64,000 nucleotides of DNA from Desulfobacteraceae bacterium (GTDB lineage: Bacteria; Desulfobacterota; Desulfobacteria; Desulfobacterales; Desulfobacteraceae). Numbering within the stretch: the stretch's first letter is position 1; every line of letters starts with the position of its first letter. The stretch spans positions 24,090 through 88,089 of the forward strand of contig JADGFI010000023.1 of assembly GCA_016743945.1 (NCBI GenBank), in the 5' to 3' direction. Made by a program: the position numbers and the translations under genes. Under the pieces are notes generated by a model. It had not been told where the DNA came from, did not search any database, and saw only the letters and a program-made list of their open reading frames with translations. Positions 18,455 to 26,255 of this stretch are shown here, in pieces.

Positions 18455-19432
18455 CTATTTAACGGCTTCCATGATTTTCAAAAGCATATCTTTAACTTTT
18501 GGATCCTGGTAGAGGTCCATATCCTTTAGGTTAACCACCTTGGCCCGGAATGCTGCAATATCCGGATTTTCAACAATTTCCATGCCTTTTTCCTTTAAGA
18601 GCTTCAGGCGGTCCGCATCCTTGGACCGGTTGTCCTGGCGCTGGAATACAGCTGCGTCATACATGGCTTTCTGGATCATGTCCTGGGCTTTTTTATCAAG
18701 GGTTTTCCACCATTTGAGGGAGGCCACGTCGATGTGATATGAATAGACATGACGGGTAAGGGACAGGTATTTTTGAATCTCATAAAATTTATACACTTCC
18801 ATGACCCACAATGGGTTTTCCTGTCCGTCAATTACCCCTTGCTCAAGTTCCGTATAAATGGGCCAGGGCATGGGGGTGGGATTGGCACCAAGGGTGCTCC
18901 AGATGGCTTTGTGAATGGCAGATGACATCACCCTTACCTTGAGCCCTTTGATATCATCGGGGGTCTTGACCGGATTTTTACTATTGGTGAGGTTTCTAAA
19001 ACCATTTTCAGAAAAACTTAAACCTTTAAAACCGGAGCTTTCAATACTTTTAAGTATTTGTGTGCCCAGGGGGCCGTCAAGAATTTCATCTGCCTGGGCG
19101 TTGTCCTTGAAAAGGAAGGGATAGTTGATTACCCGGGAAATGGGGTTGAATGTATCAAAGGGACCGCCTGTGATAACGCCCATCTGGATGGTATTCATCT
19201 GGACCTGCTGGAGAATTTCAGTTTCATTGCCAAGGGATGCGGAGTGATAGACCTTGACCTTGAATGCGCCGTTTGATCGCTGCTCAATCAATTCCTTGAA
19301 TTTTTGTGCCGCTATATTCTGGGCGCTACCGGGTTTGGTTACAACACCTACTTTGATTTTTGTAGCAGCAAAACTGTTGGTGGAAAAGAAAAACAAGACT
19401 GCAACCAACAAAAACATAAACAGTTTTTTCAT
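18455..19432 (-). CDS. TRAP transporter periplasmic solute-binding protein, DctP family
   Basis: 325 residues with a signal peptide cut after about residue 22 (NSFAA). DctP landmarks: GPFDTFNPISRVINYPFLF, the substrate-carboxylate Arg region in LKGLKVRVMSS, and QGVIDGQENPL. Captures an organic acid in the periplasm for the dctQM permease. The ligand cannot be read from sequence; the linked panE/panB suggests a branched 2-oxo- or hydroxyacid. Ribosome site AAGGAG. Confidence 0.93.
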   Translation of the reverse strand: MKKLFMFLLVAVLFFFSTNSFAATKIKVGVVTKPGSAQNIAAQKFKELIEQRSNGAFKVKVYHSASLGNETEILQQVQMNTIQMGVITGGPFDTFNPISRVINYPFLFKDNAQADEILDGPLGTQILKSIESSGFKGLSFSENGFRNLTNSKNPVKTPDDIKGLKVRVMSSAIHKAIWSTLGANPTPMPWPIYTELEQGVIDGQENPLWVMEVYKFYEIQKYLSLTRHVYSYHIDVASLKWWKTLDKKAQDMIQKAMYDAAVFQRQDNRSKDADRLKLLKEKGMEIVENPDIAAFRAKVVNLKDMDLYQDPKVKDMLLKIMEAVK

Positions 19433-19516
19433 TGTACATTCTCCTTAAAAATTAGGGGGGTTAAATGTATCCTTTTGGAAAAATTATTTTGGTATGGGCG
19501 GGTTTCATTATTGGAC

Positions 19517-20077
19517 CTAATCTGTAATGATCACAAGGCATTCACTTTCAGTCTTTCCTGCATTCCTGACCCGATGGGGAATCAATGGATCAAAATGAAC
19601 GGCATCTCCTGCATCAAGGCGGATGGTTTTTTTCCCGTAGATAAAATTAATTTTACCATTAAGTACGAATAAAAATTCTTCACCCGGGTGGTCATACAGT
19701 TTTGACGGTGTTTTATTGATAACAGGGTATTTTACGATAAAGGGCTTTATGGTTTTCTTGGACCGAAGGCTTGATAAAGAAAAATAGTTTAATTCTGCGG
19801 TTGCCTCTATTTTGTTGACCTGCTTGCGTTGGTTGTTTAATGTAACGGCGAATTTTTCTTCCTCGTTTTCCTCTTCTTCGTCAAAAAAAATGCCAATGGG
19901 AACATCCAGGCCGTGGGATATTTTTGACAGGGTGCCAATGGGGGGGGACACCTGATAGTTTTCTATCCTTGAAAGTAGGCCCTTGGAAAGGCCAGTGAGC
20001 TTGCCCAGATGATCCAGAGTATAGCCTTTGTCTTTCCTTATTTTTTTAATTTTATCTGCTATCTGCTTTTCCAGCAT
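19517..20077 (-). CDS. XRE-family transcriptional regulator with C-terminal cupin
   Basis: 186 residues. Helix-turn-helix at 1-65 (GYTLDHLGKLTGLSKGLLSRIEN), cupin ligand-binding domain at about 110-186 (HPGEEFLFVLNG, DAGDAVHFDPLIPHRVRN). The two are joined by a Glu-rich linker (DEEEENEEE). Controls metabolite uptake or catabolic genes in other bacteria. First gene of the TRAP-pan operon, divergent from larA. A shared operator-like sequence overlies both -10 regions. Ribosome site AGGGAGAG. An 8-G run lies in the coding region. Confidence 0.9.
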   Translation of the reverse strand: MLEKQIADKIKKIRKDKGYTLDHLGKLTGLSKGLLSRIENYQVSPPIGTLSKISHGLDVPIGIFFDEEEENEEEKFAVTLNNQRKQVNKIEATAELNYFSLSSLRSKKTIKPFIVKYPVINKTPSKLYDHPGEEFLFVLNGKINFIYGKKTIRLDAGDAVHFDPLIPHRVRNAGKTESECLVIITD

Positions 20078-20097
20078 GTTGCTCTCCCTTAAATTTG

Positions 20098-20131
20098 TTT
20101 CATACTATGCAACCTTTTGAATATAGGTCAA
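20098..20131 (-). promoter_or_regulatory. Promoter of the xre-TRAP-pan operon with operator
   Basis: On the minus strand: -35 TTGACC (20126-20131), 16-base spacer, -10 CATAGT (20104-20109). The -10 lies within TTGCATAGTATGAAA (20098-20112), which matches 12 of 15 positions of the inverted repeat at the divergent larA promoter. Confidence 0.5.
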
Positions 20132-20241
20132 GGATTTTATTGAAAATCACAGAGGATATTTTTTAATTAAACGGCGGCTTTTTTCAATAGACATGTTTGC
20201 CAAAAGGTTAAAGAGGGTGTTTTGATTTTAGGGAAAAAGGC

Positions 20242-20275
20242 TTGACAAGGATTTCAAAAGTTGCATATTGTGCAA
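20242..20275 (+). promoter_or_regulatory. Promoter of larA-like operon with inverted-repeat operator
   Basis: -35 TTGACA (20242-20247), 16-base spacer, -10 CATATT (20264-20269). The -10 is covered by the inverted repeat TTGCA-TATTG-TGCAA (20261-20275). Occupation by a dimeric regulator there would block the promoter. The adjacent XRE-cupin protein is the natural candidate. Confidence 0.6.
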
Positions 20276-20321
20276 TAAGTTTAAAGAAATTAAACACATC
20301 GATAAGGCAAGGAAGATCATC

Positions 20322-21620
20322 ATGAAGGAAAGACGATTTGAACTAAACATCGGAAAAGGAACAGAAAAATTTTCCATCCCCGAAGAACAGCTTCTCTACG
20401 AACTTCTAGGGGAAAATCAAGCGCCACCTGAAGATTTGTCTATCGCCTATCGATATGCTCTGGCCAATCCCATAGATAGCCCTCCCCTGGCGGAAATTAT
20501 TAACCCTGGAGAAACCGTTGCCATTGCGGTTAGCGATATCACCCGGGTCTGGCAGCACAATGAGTTGACCCTGCCCATCCTCATAGACACGCTGAATAAA
20601 GCAGGTATTGCAGATAAGGATATAACGGTTATTATTGCCGTTGGCGCCCATCGCCAGAATACACCAGAGGAAATGGCTGAACTATGCGGCAAAGAAATAT
20701 ATGAGCGTGTCCGGGTTGTTAATCACAATGCCTGGGACACCGATAATATGGTTTATTACGGCAAGACCGGCCGGGGAACCGAAGTATCTTTTAATCGCAT
20801 TGTGGCCGAGGCGGATCGCGTTATTTTAACAGGCGGCGTTATTTATCACTATATGGTTGGATACGGCGGCGGACGAAAAAGTATTATGCCGGGGGTGTCA
20901 TCCCTTAAGACCATCCAACAAAATCATATGTGGGCCATGGGGAAAAATCTGGGTGACGGTTCAAACCCATTGGCCGCCAACATGAAAACCAGAGGGAATC
21001 CGGCCCACGAAGACATGATGGATGTTGCGGCATTTCTCAAGGCAGATTTTCTCATCAATGTGGTTCCCAACCTAGACGGTGATATCACTGGTATTTTTGC
21101 AGGCAATTGGATCTCGGCCTGGCAGGACGCAACCAAACTGGTTGATAAAATATTCGGGGTAGCCATTCAAGAACAGGCAGATATCGTCATTGCATCGGCT
21201 GGCGGCTACCCAAAAGACATCAATCTTTATCAGTCCCAGAAAACTATAGACAATGCGGTCTACGCCATGAAACCCGGTGGAATTACCATCGTGCTTGCCG
21301 ATTGTCCGGATATTAAGGAACCCAGTGAATTCTTTGACTGGTTCAATCATCCCACAGCCTTTGAAATGGAAAGGGCCGTACGGGAAAATTTTCTTATCTC
21401 GGGCTGGGTTGCAGTACGGCAATTAGAGTATGCAAACCTGGGCCATATTATTCTGGTCACCCGGGAAAAAAATATTGAAATCGCAAAGAATGCCGGTGTT
21501 CAGGGAGTCGCAACCATGGAAGAGGCATTGGCAATCGCATATGAAAAGTGCGGCACCCGTTCCCCGACATTTACGATCATGCCCCAGGGGGCGAATACAT
21601 TTCCGATTCTTAAGAAATAG
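20322..21620 (+). CDS. LarA-family nickel-pincer racemase/epimerase
   Basis: 432 residues from the ATG at 20322, which has a good AAGGAAG ribosome site; an in-frame TTG 54 bases upstream lies over the -10 region and is rejected. The LarA signature is present: VGAHRQNTPEE, then YHYMVGYGGGRKSIMPG, with the Lys that carries the nickel-pincer cofactor, and QQNH. The family racemises or epimerises 2-hydroxyacids. No larB, larC or larE gene for cofactor synthesis is in the window. Divergence from an organic-acid TRAP operon suggests a hydroxyacid substrate, possibly the transported one. Confidence 0.85.
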   Translation: MKERRFELNIGKGTEKFSIPEEQLLYELLGENQAPPEDLSIAYRYALANPIDSPPLAEIINPGETVAIAVSDITRVWQHNELTLPILIDTLNKAGIADKDITVIIAVGAHRQNTPEEMAELCGKEIYERVRVVNHNAWDTDNMVYYGKTGRGTEVSFNRIVAEADRVILTGGVIYHYMVGYGGGRKSIMPGVSSLKTIQQNHMWAMGKNLGDGSNPLAANMKTRGNPAHEDMMDVAAFLKADFLINVVPNLDGDITGIFAGNWISAWQDATKLVDKIFGVAIQEQADIVIASAGGYPKDINLYQSQKTIDNAVYAMKPGGITIVLADCPDIKEPSEFFDWFNHPTAFEMERAVRENFLISGWVAVRQLEYANLGHIILVTREKNIEIAKNAGVQGVATMEEALAIAYEKCGTRSPTFTIMPQGANTFPILKK

Positions 21621-21635
21621 AGAAAGGAGTGATAT

Positions 21636-22160
21636 ATGGCAGTTTACAGGTACGATGACAAAATCCCTAAAATTGGTAAAAAAGTATATATTAGCGATTC
21701 AGCCAGGGTTATTGGTGACGTTACCATTGGTGACAATTGCTATATCGGCCATGGGGCTATTGTCAGGGGTGATTATGGAAAAATCATCATTGGTGCAGGA
21801 AGCGCCATAGAAGAAAATGCAATTCTTCATATCAGACCCAACGGCATTCTTGAGCTGGAAGAAAGAGTTACAGTGGGACATGGGGCTATCATACACGGCA
21901 AACAAATAAAATCCCATGCGGTTATCGGGATTGGCTCTGTTATCGGGTTTAATGTTGTCATAGGGTCCTGGTCCATAGTAGCAGAGGGGTGTGTCATACC
22001 CCAGAACACCATTATTCCCGATGAAAAAATCACAGGTGGCGTTCCGTTTAAAATCATTGGTGATGTTAAACAAAAGCATAAAGAGTTCTGGACCTATGGA
22101 AAACAACTGTATGTAGACCTTGCAAGGGATTATCCAGACAAATTTGAAAGACTCAATTAA
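21636..22160 (+). CDS. Gamma-carbonic-anhydrase-like left-handed beta-helix protein
   Basis: 174 residues of hexapeptide repeats (IGDVTIGDNCYIGHG and so on). The three metal-binding His of gamma-class carbonic anhydrases are visible: one in ILHIRP and two in VGHGAIIHG. Related to CaiE/PaaY proteins, some of which are thioesterases or of unknown role. It starts 16 bases after larA with an AAAGGAG ribosome site, so they form a two-gene operon. Confidence 0.85.
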   Translation: MAVYRYDDKIPKIGKKVYISDSARVIGDVTIGDNCYIGHGAIVRGDYGKIIIGAGSAIEENAILHIRPNGILELEERVTVGHGAIIHGKQIKSHAVIGIGSVIGFNVVIGSWSIVAEGCVIPQNTIIPDEKITGGVPFKIIGDVKQKHKEFWTYGKQLYVDLARDYPDKFERLN

Positions 22161-22256
22161 ACAGATTTTTTCACAGTGAAAATCATTTTGAGTATCATCC
22201 AATCAATGCTTTCTTAAAAATATCAATGGAAGCTGAGTAATTTATATACACCTGTC

Positions 22257-22271
22257 TACCCTCTCCGGGTA
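22257..22271. promoter_or_regulatory. Inverted repeat upstream of zraP-like gene, candidate ZraR site
   Basis: TACCC-TCTCC-GGGTA followed by AAAACGATAC, about 100 bases upstream of the sigma-54 promoter. It matches the palindrome before zraS in both arms and in the following A-run. A second related element (TTGGG...CCCAA) lies at about 22290-22310. Confidence 0.6.
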
Positions 22272-22370
22272 AAAACGATACATATCCCCTTGGGTATGGG
22301 CTATCCCAAAAAAATTAAATTTCCTTATTTTATCTTTTAATTTAAGTGCTTTATAAAAAAAATATTCTTC

Positions 22371-22386
22371 TGGCACAGGAGTTGCT
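22371..22386 (+). promoter_or_regulatory. Sigma-54 (-24/-12) promoter of the zraP-like gene
   Basis: TGGCAC-AGGAG-TTGCT, a full match to the -24 and -12 consensus with correct spacing. The zraP-like ATG is 62 bases downstream. Confidence 0.85.
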
Positions 22387-22447
22387 ATTATAATATTCAG
22401 AACGATCAATACGGATCAGCACATTTAATTTAAACAAGGAGCATGTT

Positions 22448-22936
22448 ATGAAAAAATCAATGATAGTCATCACTTCTTTACTGGCAGTAACCCTTCTGGC
22501 CACCAGCGCATTTTCATGGGGAGGCGGTGGTCGCGGATGCGGCGGTTCTGGTCAGGGAGGAAACAATTATACGGGCGGGACAAACGGTACCAATGCCTGG
22601 AATGACCTGTCCCAGGAGCAAAAGGATGAATTAACGGCGCTCAAACAAAAATTTATTGATACTACCTATGAAGTCAGATCTGCCATGATGGTCAAGCACC
22701 AGGAGCTGCGCATGCTCATGGAAACCTCTGACCCTGACAGAGCCAAAATAGATGCCCTGGCAGAGGATGTCACAGATCTTCGGACCCAGATGCAGGCCAA
22801 ACGCATTGATTTCCAGCTGGCAGCCAAAAAGATTGCCCCTGAACTCAATGGTTTTGCCATGGGCGGTCGAGGTGGATTTGGCGGTAAAGGAAACAACGGC
22901 GACTGCCTCAAACAGGCCAGGCGCTGCCGCCAATAG
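22448..22936 (+). CDS. ZraP-like periplasmic zinc-resistance-associated chaperone
   Basis: 162 residues with a signal peptide ending near SAFS (about residue 22). A Gly-rich N-terminal segment is followed by a helical hairpin that resembles ZraP: LSQEQKDELTALKQKFIDTTYEVRSAMMVKHQELRMLMET, then DPDRAKIDALAEDVTDLRTQMQAKRIDF. It ends in a Gly/Cys-containing tail. ZraP is a zinc-binding chaperone that represses ZraS. Here the gene lies 9 kb from zraSR but shares its regulatory elements. Good AAGGAG ribosome site. Confidence 0.85.
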   Translation: MKKSMIVITSLLAVTLLATSAFSWGGGGRGCGGSGQGGNNYTGGTNGTNAWNDLSQEQKDELTALKQKFIDTTYEVRSAMMVKHQELRMLMETSDPDRAKIDALAEDVTDLRTQMQAKRIDFQLAAKKIAPELNGFAMGGRGGFGGKGNNGDCLKQARRCRQ

Positions 22937-22965
22937 GCGCTTCCAGATAGTTCTTATTTCCATAA

Positions 22966-23008
22966 AATGCCCGGGAAGTTTTATCACCTTCTTCCCGGGC
23001 ATTTTTAT
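22966..23008 (+). terminator. Rho-independent terminator after zraP-like gene
   Basis: 13-bp perfect stem AATGCCCGGGAAG / CTTCCCGGGCATT with a 12-base loop, followed by TTTAT. It starts 30 bases after the stop codon. Confidence 0.9.
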
Positions 23009-23013
23009 AATTA

Positions 23014-23065
23014 CCCCGGGGGTAATATAGACAGGAGGCTTCAGCATAGAGCCGGTAATTAAGAC
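23014..23065 (-). pseudogene. Micro-remnant of a FAH-family gene, internal part deleted
   Basis: Two blocks match the intact FAH gene at 36284-37105 and are joined directly: 23014-23041 matches 36364-36391 at 25 of 28 bases (coding KPPVYLTPG), and 23044-23065 matches 36906-36927 at 21 of 22 bases (coding LNYRLH). About 510 bases between these blocks in the intact gene are missing here. The orientation is the same, so this is a decayed paralogue or partial copy. It sits between the terminator and a transposase remnant. Confidence 0.7.
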
Positions 23066-23087
23066 TTTTTCCCAAAGCTCAGTAATT

Positions 23088-23385
23088 TCACCCGACCAAC
23101 AGGCCTGCCTCAAGATACTTTAGAGCTTCCTCAAGACCTACGATAAAACGATTATTTATGGCTCGCTCTTTTTTTTCCCGCTGTGTTGAATGACAAGACA
23201 ACAACATTTCATCGTTTTCTGAATCAATCACCTTTTTGCACTTTTACGGTACAATTTTTATCTTGCTTGACAACAATTTTTTCATCTTCATTGAACTGTT
23301 GGTGACGTTTACGGCTGACAATAAGAGACGCGTCAACATGTGTCCATCTTTCTTTGTCCGAAAACCACCCATACGTATTTGTTCT
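23088..23385 (-). pseudogene. Transposase remnant (IS1634-like), frameshifted
   Basis: Minus-strand translation in two frames gives contiguous transposase-like sequence: TYGWFSDKERWTHVDA, SLIVSRKRHQQFNEDEKIVV, KQDKNCTVKVQ, a frameshift near 23227-23240, then VIDSENDEMLLSCHS, TQREKKERAINNRFIVGLEE and ALKYLEAGL. The style matches DDE transposases of the IS1634 group. Both ends of the gene are missing, no terminal repeats were found, and it stops beside the FAH remnant. The family name is from memory of the motif and is less sure than the frameshifted coding nature. Confidence 0.6.
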
Positions 23386-23506
23386 ATCTTTTTTTTAATA
23401 AAGCGGCCAAACAGAGAAAAAAATATGGCAAACCTGAAATCTGGTGTTAATTATCTCATATAGAATTGAGTATATTGATAGAACAAAAAAAATACCTAGC
23501 TCTTCC

Positions 23507-23543
23507 TTGACAAAAATAAGTAGACCATGATACACCCCCCCCC
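23507..23543 (+). promoter_or_regulatory. Possible nuo promoter and nine-C tract
   Basis: TTGACA at 23507-23512 is a good -35, but the -10 at 16-18 bases is poor. A run of nine C (23535-23543) follows, and a G-rich stretch (GGGGGTGGGGG, about 23582-23592) that could pair with it lies 50 bases before nuoA. The remaining bases from 23386 to 23640 show no gene. Confidence 0.35.
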
Positions 23544-23640
23544 GTTAAATTACTTTTTGGGTGGTGTGCTTCTGCCTTTTTGGGGGTGGGGGCATTTTTT
23601 TGTGACTGCCTGAACAAAAATACTATTTAAAGGTGGAAGA

Positions 23641-24042
23641 ATGAGTCCGGATTATCTGATCGACTCTCTGTATATAATGGTTTTTCTCATTGGTGGCGCC
23701 ATTGCCGCATTTGCCCCCTTTGTTCTTTCCTATCTGCTCAGGCCCAAACACATCTTTTATAAAAAAACATGCCAGGCCTATGAGTGCGGAATGGATCCTT
23801 TTGGCACGGCCTGGGATTTCCGGTATGGTATTTCCTATTACCTGTATGCATTAATGTTTCTGGTGTTTGATGTGGACATTCTTTTTTTGTTCCCCATAGT
23901 GGAGGTTTTTCACACGGTTTCTGCGATTCGGGGAATTCTTGAATTATTTATCTTTATTTTTATTCTATCACTGGCCATTGTTTATGCCTGGGTTAAAGGA
24001 GCATTTGATTGGAAAAAAAGACTGCCAAAGATACAGGGTTAG
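23641..24042 (+). CDS. nuoA: Complex I subunit A
   Basis: 133 residues with three membrane segments. The NuoA landmarks YECGMDPFGTAWDFRYGISYYLYALMFLVFDVD are clear, including the quinone-site loop. First gene of the operon, with a GGTGGAAG ribosome site. It overlaps nuoB. Confidence 0.95.
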   Translation: MSPDYLIDSLYIMVFLIGGAIAAFAPFVLSYLLRPKHIFYKKTCQAYECGMDPFGTAWDFRYGISYYLYALMFLVFDVDILFLFPIVEVFHTVSAIRGILELFIFIFILSLAIVYAWVKGAFDWKKRLPKIQG

Positions 24043-24599
24043 ACGCCTTCACCCAGGAACTTCGCCAACGGGTTTATGGTGTGGGAGAAGAACATGATAA
24101 AGGGCCGTTGCTCAAACTGGACATGGCTGATAAAATTTTAAGATTCTGCCAGGCAAATTCCTTGTGGCCAATGACCTTTGGGCTGGCCTGCTGCGCCATT
24201 GAGATGATGGCAACGGGAATGGCTCGGATCGATATGGCCCGTTATGGTGCTGAAGTGTTCAGGCCCTCTGCCAGACAATGTGATCTCATGATTGTTTCCG
24301 GCACGGTGAACAAAAAAATGGCACCGGCCCTGATGACCCTGTACGAACAGATGCCCTATCCCAAATGGGTGATTGCAATGGGAAACTGTGCCATTTCAGG
24401 CGGCCCCTTTGCCGTGGAGGAAAACTATAATGTCATCCTTGGCGTGGACACCCTTATTCCGGTAGATGTGTATGTGCCGGGTTGTCCCCCCAGGCCTGAA
24501 GCACTCATGCAGGGACTTTTTAAGCTCCAGGAAAAAATTTCCGGTGTCCGTCATCCCTTTCCCCAAACCCCCCATCCTCCCCGGGAAAATAGCGAATAA
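24009..24599 (+). CDS. nuoB: Complex I subunit B (cluster N2)
   Basis: Carries the terminal 4Fe-4S cluster N2 next to the quinone site. Cys ligands: the CC pair in GLACCAIEMM, then GNCAISGG and PGCPPRPEAL. No ATG is available near the expected N-terminus. The TTG at 24009 has a full AAAGGAG ribosome site 7 bases upstream, so this start is chosen, giving 196 residues and a 34-base overlap with nuoA. Pro-rich C-terminus. Confidence 0.95.
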   Translation: MEKKTAKDTGLDAFTQELRQRVYGVGEEHDKGPLLKLDMADKILRFCQANSLWPMTFGLACCAIEMMATGMARIDMARYGAEVFRPSARQCDLMIVSGTVNKKMAPALMTLYEQMPYPKWVIAMGNCAISGGPFAVEENYNVILGVDTLIPVDVYVPGCPPRPEALMQGLFKLQEKISGVRHPFPQTPHPPRENSE

Positions 24600-24616
24600 A
24601 AAAGGAAGTTACCCCC

Positions 24617-25105
24617 ATGAATGAACACACACAAATACTGGTTACTGCTGTGTCCGGCCTACCGGTCCGGGTTATCGAGACCAATTATCAGACCAAAGGG
24701 TTCCATGCCCACCTGATGGTTGAGTCCAGCCATGACATAACCGATCTTGTGCAGGTGCTTTTAAACCTTCAGTATTTTATCGGGTTTGTCTCCGCCTGCC
24801 ACACAGAGCCGAAGATTCAAATTCTTTACCAGTTTGCCCGGTATGATGTGAATCATCGCATTATGATCCAATGTGCTGTGGATGAGAACAACAACGTTCC
24901 GACCATTTGCCATATTTTTCGAGGCGCTGACTGGCATGAACGGGAAACCCGGGATTTTTTCGGGATAAATTTTGTCAATCACCCCAATATGAATACCTTT
25001 ATCCTGGATGAATCTGACCGGGATTTAAAACCCTTATTAAAAAATGAAAAAATTCTAAAATCAACAGAGAGTATTTTGGGGCAGGGGAATCAAAATGACG
25101 AATGA
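24617..25105 (+). CDS. nuoC: Complex I subunit C
   Basis: 162 residues of the 30-kDa subunit family, with the signature FRGADWHERETRDFFGINFVNHPN. Links the peripheral arm to nuoD. It is separate from nuoD, unlike the fused nuoCD of E. coli. Its stop lies 11 bases inside nuoD. Confidence 0.93.
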   Translation: MNEHTQILVTAVSGLPVRVIETNYQTKGFHAHLMVESSHDITDLVQVLLNLQYFIGFVSACHTEPKIQILYQFARYDVNHRIMIQCAVDENNNVPTICHIFRGADWHERETRDFFGINFVNHPNMNTFILDESDRDLKPLLKNEKILKSTESILGQGNQNDE

Positions 25106-26255
25106 ACAACGGACAGCTGAACAGCTAACTGCTAAACAGCTGACACCTGAACAGGAAACAGCTGAACAACATCGGTTTTACCTGAACCTTGGGCCCCAGC
25201 ATCCCAGTACCCATGGGGTTCTTCGGGTGGTTCTGGAGATGGACGGGGAGTGGGTGCTCAATCCCCAGCCGGATATAGGGTTTGGTCACAGGATGCATGA
25301 AAAAATGGGCGAGTCCCGATCATGGTCCCAATTTTTTGCCAATGTCGGACGGATGGATTATGTCAATGCCATGGCCTTTAATCATGGGTATGCAGGACTC
25401 ATTGAACGGGCTGCCGGCATTGAGGTTCCCCTTCGGGCGGAATATATCCGGGTGATCACGGCCGAGCTGAACCGGGTGGCCAGCCATTTATTGTGGCTGG
25501 GCGCATTTATCCTGGACCTTGGGGCCTTTACCCCCATCCTTTATACCTTTGACGACCGGGAATCCATTTTAGATATTTTGGAAGATATCACAGGGTCCCG
25601 CCTGACCTACAGTTATTTCCGGGTGGGCGGTGTCATGAAGGACATTGACGACACCTTCATCGAGAAAACCCGTGGCTTTATCCAACAGCTTCGTAGCCGC
25701 TTTCCCATGTATGAAACCCTGGTCAACAACAATGTGATCCTTCACCACCGGATGAAGGGGATTGCAGTTATATCAGAGGATATGGCCCGGCAATACGGGG
25801 TGACAGGGGCTGTATTACGCGGAAGCGGCATTGCCTATGATGTCCGGAAAAATGCCCCCTATTCGGTCTATCCGGAATTTAATTTTGATGTACCCGTTGG
25901 TAAAAACGGAGATTGCATGGACCGGTACCTGGTCAAATTTGCTGAAATGGAACAGAGCCTGAGAATCATTGAACAGGCCCTGGACAAACTGCCCGAAGGA
26001 GAGTTCCGCACAAAGGTGAAGGGAAAAATCAAGCTAAAACCCGGCATGACCAGCTTTAGTGTTGAAACTGCCAGGGGCGAGCTGACCTTTCTTTTGATCG
26101 GTGACGGCAGTGAGGTTCCCTATCGTTTGAAAATAAGGGTGCCTTCCTTTTCCAACTTGAGTGTGATGCCGGATCTGTGTTCGGATATGCTGCTGTCTGA
26201 CCTGGTCACCACCATGGGAAGCTTTGACCTGGTCATACCGGAGATTGATCGATAA
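25095..26255 (+). CDS. nuoD: Complex I subunit D
   Basis: 386 residues, the 49-kDa subunit that forms the quinone pocket with nuoB: NLGPQHPSTHGVLR with the quinone-site His, RAEYIRVITAELNRVASHLLWLG and RGSGIAYDVRK. The first 25 residues are a repetitive extension of xTAEQ-type units not found in the family core. The stop overlaps the nuoH start as TAATG. Confidence 0.95.
   Translation: MTNEQRTAEQLTAKQLTPEQETAEQHRFYLNLGPQHPSTHGVLRVVLEMDGEWVLNPQPDIGFGHRMHEKMGESRSWSQFFANVGRMDYVNAMAFNHGYAGLIERAAGIEVPLRAEYIRVITAELNRVASHLLWLGAFILDLGAFTPILYTFDDRESILDILEDITGSRLTYSYFRVGGVMKDIDDTFIEKTRGFIQQLRSRFPMYETLVNNNVILHHRMKGIAVISEDMARQYGVTGAVLRGSGIAYDVRKNAPYSVYPEFNFDVPVGKNGDCMDRYLVKFAEMEQSLRIIEQALDKLPEGEFRTKVKGKIKLKPGMTSFSVETARGELTFLLIGDGSEVPYRLKIRVPSFSNLSVMPDLCSDMLLSDLVTTMGSFDLVIPEIDR
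25110..25169 (+). repeat. Four 15-nt units in the nuoD 5' end
   Basis: Codons for RTAEQ, LTAKQ, LTPEQ and ETAEQ in series; the preceding MTNEQ resembles a fifth unit. The copies differ at the nucleotide level, so the expansion is not brand new. In frame, ahead of the conserved fold. Confidence 0.8.

Noticed and set aside
20268..20321. Upstream TTG start for the LarA-family gene
   Set aside because: The TTG lies over the promoter -10 region; the ATG at 20322 has a proper ribosome site and begins the conserved protein.
22168..22182. TTTTCAC-A-GTGAAAA palindrome after the carbonic-anhydrase-like gene as a terminator
   Set aside because: Loop of one base and an AT-rich stem; too weak to call.
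23236..23463. 75-codon open frame before nuoA
   Set aside because: TTG start and it runs antisense through the transposase remnant, whose own frames are far more protein-like.
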